Below, piece by piece: positions 3,933 to 6,692 of a stretch of 6,692 nucleotides of DNA (its first letter is position 1; each line of letters opens with the position of its first letter). A program made the translations under genes and the position numbers. The notes beneath the pieces are model-generated. The model was not told the origin of the DNA and did not search any database. It saw only the letters and a program-made list of their open reading frames with translations. The stretch comes from Tannerella sp. (GTDB taxonomy: Bacteria; Bacteroidota; Bacteroidia; Bacteroidales; Tannerellaceae), in NCBI GenBank assembly GCA_031260095.1, contig JAIRKN010000228.1, positions 1 to 6,692 on the forward strand, read 5' to 3'.

Positions 3933-6692
3933 ATGAAGAAAATTTATTTATTACTTTCGTTTGCGATTCTTTGCCTGACAACATTCGGGCAAGGGTCGGC
4001 GTATAAATATGAAAGCGTACAGGGGGATCCGCTACAGACGCGTATTTATACACTGGAGAATGGTTTGAAAATTTATTTATCGGTAAATAAGGACAAACCG
4101 CGTGTACAATCGTATATAGGGGTTCGCGTCGGCGGTAAAAATGATCCGGCGGAAACAACCGGACTGGCCCACTATTTCGAGCATCTGATGTTTAAAGGAA
4201 CCCGGAACTTCGGCACGTCCGATTATAAGGCAGAGGAGCCGCTGTTGAATAAAATAGAAGAACTCTTTGAAACCTATCGCAAAACTACCGACGAAACAAA
4301 ACGGAAAGAAATCTATGCCGAAATAGATAAAGTATCGCAGGAAGCGTCAAAATTCGCCATACCGAACGAATACAGCAAACTGATGTCAACGATCGGAGCG
4401 CAGGGTACTAATGCCTTTACTTCGTATGACGTCACGGCGTATACCGAAGATATACCTTCGAACGAAATCGAAAACTGGGCGATTATACAGGCGGATCGTT
4501 TTACGAATCCCGTGATCCGCGGCTTCCATACCGAGCTTGAAACGGTATACGAAGAATATAACATGAGCCTTACGCGCGACGGCCGGAAGGTTTATGAGGC
4601 GATAATGTCCGGATTGTTCCCGCATCATCCATACGGCACACAAACCGTAATCGGAACAGGCGAGCACCTGAAAAATCCTTCCATCACAAATATTAAAAAA
4701 TATTTCGAAACTTACTATGTGCCGAATAATATGGCGATATGTATGGTCGGCGATCTCCAGCCGGATGAAGTGGTTGCGATCATTGACAAATATTTCGGCT
4801 CGATGAAACCCAAAGATTTACCGAAGTTGAAAACGATGCCGGAGCAACCGATTTCGCAACCTGTCATAAAAGAAGTGACCGGCCTGGAAGCGGAAAATAT
4901 AGCGATCGCATTCCGCCTGCCCGCCGCCAGTACGAAAGACGCCGCTACGCTGGAATTTGTAGATTATCTCCTTACAAATGGGAAAGCCGGGCTGATCGAC
5001 CTGAACCTGGTGCAAAAACAGAAAGTGTTAAAGGCGGGTAGCTATTCCAGTCCGATGGCAGACTATAGTATATTCCAGATGAGCGGAACGCCGAAAGAAG
5101 GTCAGACGCTTGACGAAGTGAGAGACCTGCTGCTCGGACAACTTGAAATACTGAAAAAAGGAGCATTTGAGGACTGGTTACTGGAGGCCGTGATCAATAA
5201 TTTCAGGTTAGACCAGTATTATCAAAGACAGGAATATCAATACGCCGCCGATCTGCTCTTGAGCGCATATATCAATGATGTGAAATGGGAAGATATGGTG
5301 AATAAGATCAATTATCAGGCTCAATTGACCAAAAAGGATGTGGTTGATTTTTGTAATAAATATTTTAAAGATAACTATGTCGTCATCTACAAAAAACAAG
5401 GCGCGCCGGATGATAACAAGATCGAAAAACCCCAAATCACCCCAATACCGACCAACCGTGACACGGAAAGCGCTTTTCTTGCCAAAATAAAAGCGCGTGA
5501 CATAAAACCGATCGAACCCGTGTTCCTGGATTACTCAAAGGATATGTCCCTGTCGAAAGTGAAAAAAGATATCCCGTTGCTGTATAAACAGAATACAACG
5601 AATCCCCTGTTCTCCCTGTATTATATCTATGAGATGGGGAATAATCACGATAAGGCGCTGGGCACGGCTTTCAGTTATCTGAGTTATCTTGGCACATCGA
5701 CCAAAACGGCGGAAGAAATCAAGAGCGAACTGTACAGAATGGCCTGTTCTTTTAATGTCATCGCAACGAACGAACGTGTTTATGTATATGTGAGCGGTCT
5801 GAACGATAATTTTGAAAAAGCAATGGCGCTTCTCGAAGAACGCCTGGCCGACGCGAAAGCTGATCAGGATGTCTATAATAACAGGGTAAAAGATATCCTG
5901 AAACAACGTTCCGATGCGAAGCTTAATCAATATTCAAATTTTAATCAATTGGTGAATTACGCCATCTGGGGACCGAACTCTCCGTCGACAAATATCCTTT
6001 CCGAATCAGAACTCAATGCTTTTAATCCGGAAGAATTGGTCGCACGGACCAAAAACCTGAAAAATCTGGAACATACGGTCATGTATTACGGACCGCTTTC
6101 CGAACAGCAAATCAAAGAAGTGATCAATAAAAATCACGCGGTGGGAGAAACGTTGCAGCCGATAGCGAAACCTCAGAAGTTTACAGAACAGGAAACGACT
6201 GAAAATAAAGTCCTGCTGGCTTTCTACGATGCGAAACAAATCTATATGGCTATGGTGCACAAAGGAGGCCCCTATGACAAAAGTATAGAAACAAACCGCA
6301 ATATGTATAATAACTATTTTGGCGGCAGTATGAACAGTATCGTTTTTCAGGAAATGCGTGAAGCGCGCGGGTTGGCCTATTCTGCCGGAGCCAATTATCA
6401 GCGTCCCGGAAAACCGGATCGTCCGTATATCCTCAACACAATGATTGCGACCCAAAATGATAAAATGATGGAAGCGATTGAGACCTTCAACGATATCCTG
6501 AATAATATGCCCGAATCCGAAAAAACATTCGCGATCGCAAAAGAAAGGATCATAACGAATATTCGCACACAACGTATACTGAGAGACCAGATCTTATGGA
6601 GTTATCTAAGCGCCAAAGAATTTGGAGAAACAACAGATACAAGAAAAACATTATTCGAAGAGATCCCGAATATGACTTTGGAAGATGTAAAA
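3933..6692 (+). CDS. M16-family zinc metallopeptidase, two-lobed, 3' end cut by window
   Basis: This is a pitrilysin/insulinase-type protease expected in the periplasm or attached to the envelope, degrading peptides enclosed between its two halves. It shows 920 codons with no stop; relatives are around 930-980 residues, so nearly all is present. A signal peptide (MKKIYLLLSFAILCLTTFGQ) supports the ATG at 3933. The N-terminal lobe carries the inverted zinc motif HYFEH (H80, E83, H84) and, after a helical insertion (about 105-140), ELETVYEE, where E201 and E208 are candidates for the conserved downstream glutamates. The inactive M16_C subdomain starts near YYVPNNMAICMVGDL (261-275). After a linker (about 485-540) the second lobe repeats the fold: LGTAFSYLSYLGT replaces the zinc motif and is catalytically dead, while EMREARGLAYS (807-817) keeps the conserved Arg...Tyr of the C-lobe. 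The intact active site predicts an active enzyme. It is alone on its strand apart from the unrelated Rpn gene. Confidence 0.95.
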   Translation, partial: MKKIYLLLSFAILCLTTFGQGSAYKYESVQGDPLQTRIYTLENGLKIYLSVNKDKPRVQSYIGVRVGGKNDPAETTGLAHYFEHLMFKGTRNFGTSDYKAEEPLLNKIEELFETYRKTTDETKRKEIYAEIDKVSQEASKFAIPNEYSKLMSTIGAQGTNAFTSYDVTAYTEDIPSNEIENWAIIQADRFTNPVIRGFHTELETVYEEYNMSLTRDGRKVYEAIMSGLFPHHPYGTQTVIGTGEHLKNPSITNIKKYFETYYVPNNMAICMVGDLQPDEVVAIIDKYFGSMKPKDLPKLKTMPEQPISQPVIKEVTGLEAENIAIAFRLPAASTKDAATLEFVDYLLTNGKAGLIDLNLVQKQKVLKAGSYSSPMADYSIFQMSGTPKEGQTLDEVRDLLLGQLEILKKGAFEDWLLEAVINNFRLDQYYQRQEYQYAADLLLSAYINDVKWEDMVNKINYQAQLTKKDVVDFCNKYFKDNYVVIYKKQGAPDDNKIEKPQITPIPTNRDTESAFLAKIKARDIKPIEPVFLDYSKDMSLSKVKKDIPLLYKQNTTNPLFSLYYIYEMGNNHDKALGTAFSYLSYLGTSTKTAEEIKSELYRMACSFNVIATNERVYVYVSGLNDNFEKAMALLEERLADAKADQDVYNNRVKDILKQRSDAKLNQYSNFNQLVNYAIWGPNSPSTNILSESELNAFNPEELVARTKNLKNLEHTVMYYGPLSEQQIKEVINKNHAVGETLQPIAKPQKFTEQETTENKVLLAFYDAKQIYMAMVHKGGPYDKSIETNRNMYNNYFGGSMNSIVFQEMREARGLAYSAGANYQRPGKPDRPYILNTMIATQNDKMMEAIETFNDILNNMPESEKTFAIAKERIITNIRTQRILRDQILWSYLSAKEFGETTDTRKTLFEEIPNMTLEDVK

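Noticed and set aside
4902..6538. GCGATCGC octamers at 4902-4909 and 6531-6538
   Set aside because: They resemble the cyanobacterial HIP1 palindrome, but two copies inside a coding frame spelling Ile-Ala are explained by codon choice.
5535..6572. Minus-strand open frames opposite the M16 gene (131 and 188 codons)
   Set aside because: The plus strand encodes a continuous, motif-bearing M16 protease. The antisense products are Phe/Ile/His-rich with no recognisable domain or start context.

Overview
The window looks like chromosomal DNA of a Bacteroidales bacterium (Bacteroides/Parabacteroides/Dysgonomonas-like). The base composition is moderate to low in GC. The start codons follow A-rich leaders rather than Shine-Dalgarno sites. 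The protein families are typical of this order: a TolC/HlyD-type efflux pair, a large M16 zinc protease, and an Rpn-type PD-(D/E)XK 'transposase' with a charged coiled-coil tail. The genus cannot be fixed from the sequence alone.

Layout. (1) Positions 1-2428, minus strand: a two-gene piece of a tripartite efflux operon. The TolC-family outer-membrane channel (2428 to 1097) is transcribed first. The membrane-anchored periplasmic adaptor (1031 to 1) follows and runs off the left edge. The inner-membrane pump should lie further left, outside the window. (2) Positions 2429-2748: a 320-bp divergent regulatory region. Facing the efflux genes it holds a sigma-54-like -24 box and, about 90 bp upstream of the predicted transcription start, two 17-bp dyads exactly 21 bp apart. 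This is the expected layout for an NtrC-type enhancer-binding protein. (3) Positions 2749-3765, plus strand: one Rpn-family nuclease gene, clearly richer in GC in its middle than its neighbours. It ends in 11-residue coiled-coil repeats that include a 47-nt perfect repeat. The gene is flanked by a 13-bp direct repeat and by a related imperfect inverted repeat. (4) Positions 3766-3932: an intergenic stretch with a strong hairpin. (5) Positions 3933 to the right edge, plus strand: a two-lobed M16 metallopeptidase with signal peptide, 920 codons and still open.

How they work together. The channel and adaptor form one export machine whose expression is probably activated by a sigma-54 regulator encoded elsewhere. 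The Rpn gene looks like an accessory or mobile insertion between the efflux operon and the housekeeping-like protease. The protease itself looks unrelated to the pump. The most noteworthy signals are the paired operator and sigma-54-like box, the repeats bracketing the Rpn gene, and a possible internal translation start in the Rpn gene. That start could give a short C-terminal product like the intragenic antitoxins described for E. coli Rpn proteins. No RNA genes, CRISPR arrays or complete insertion sequences were seen.
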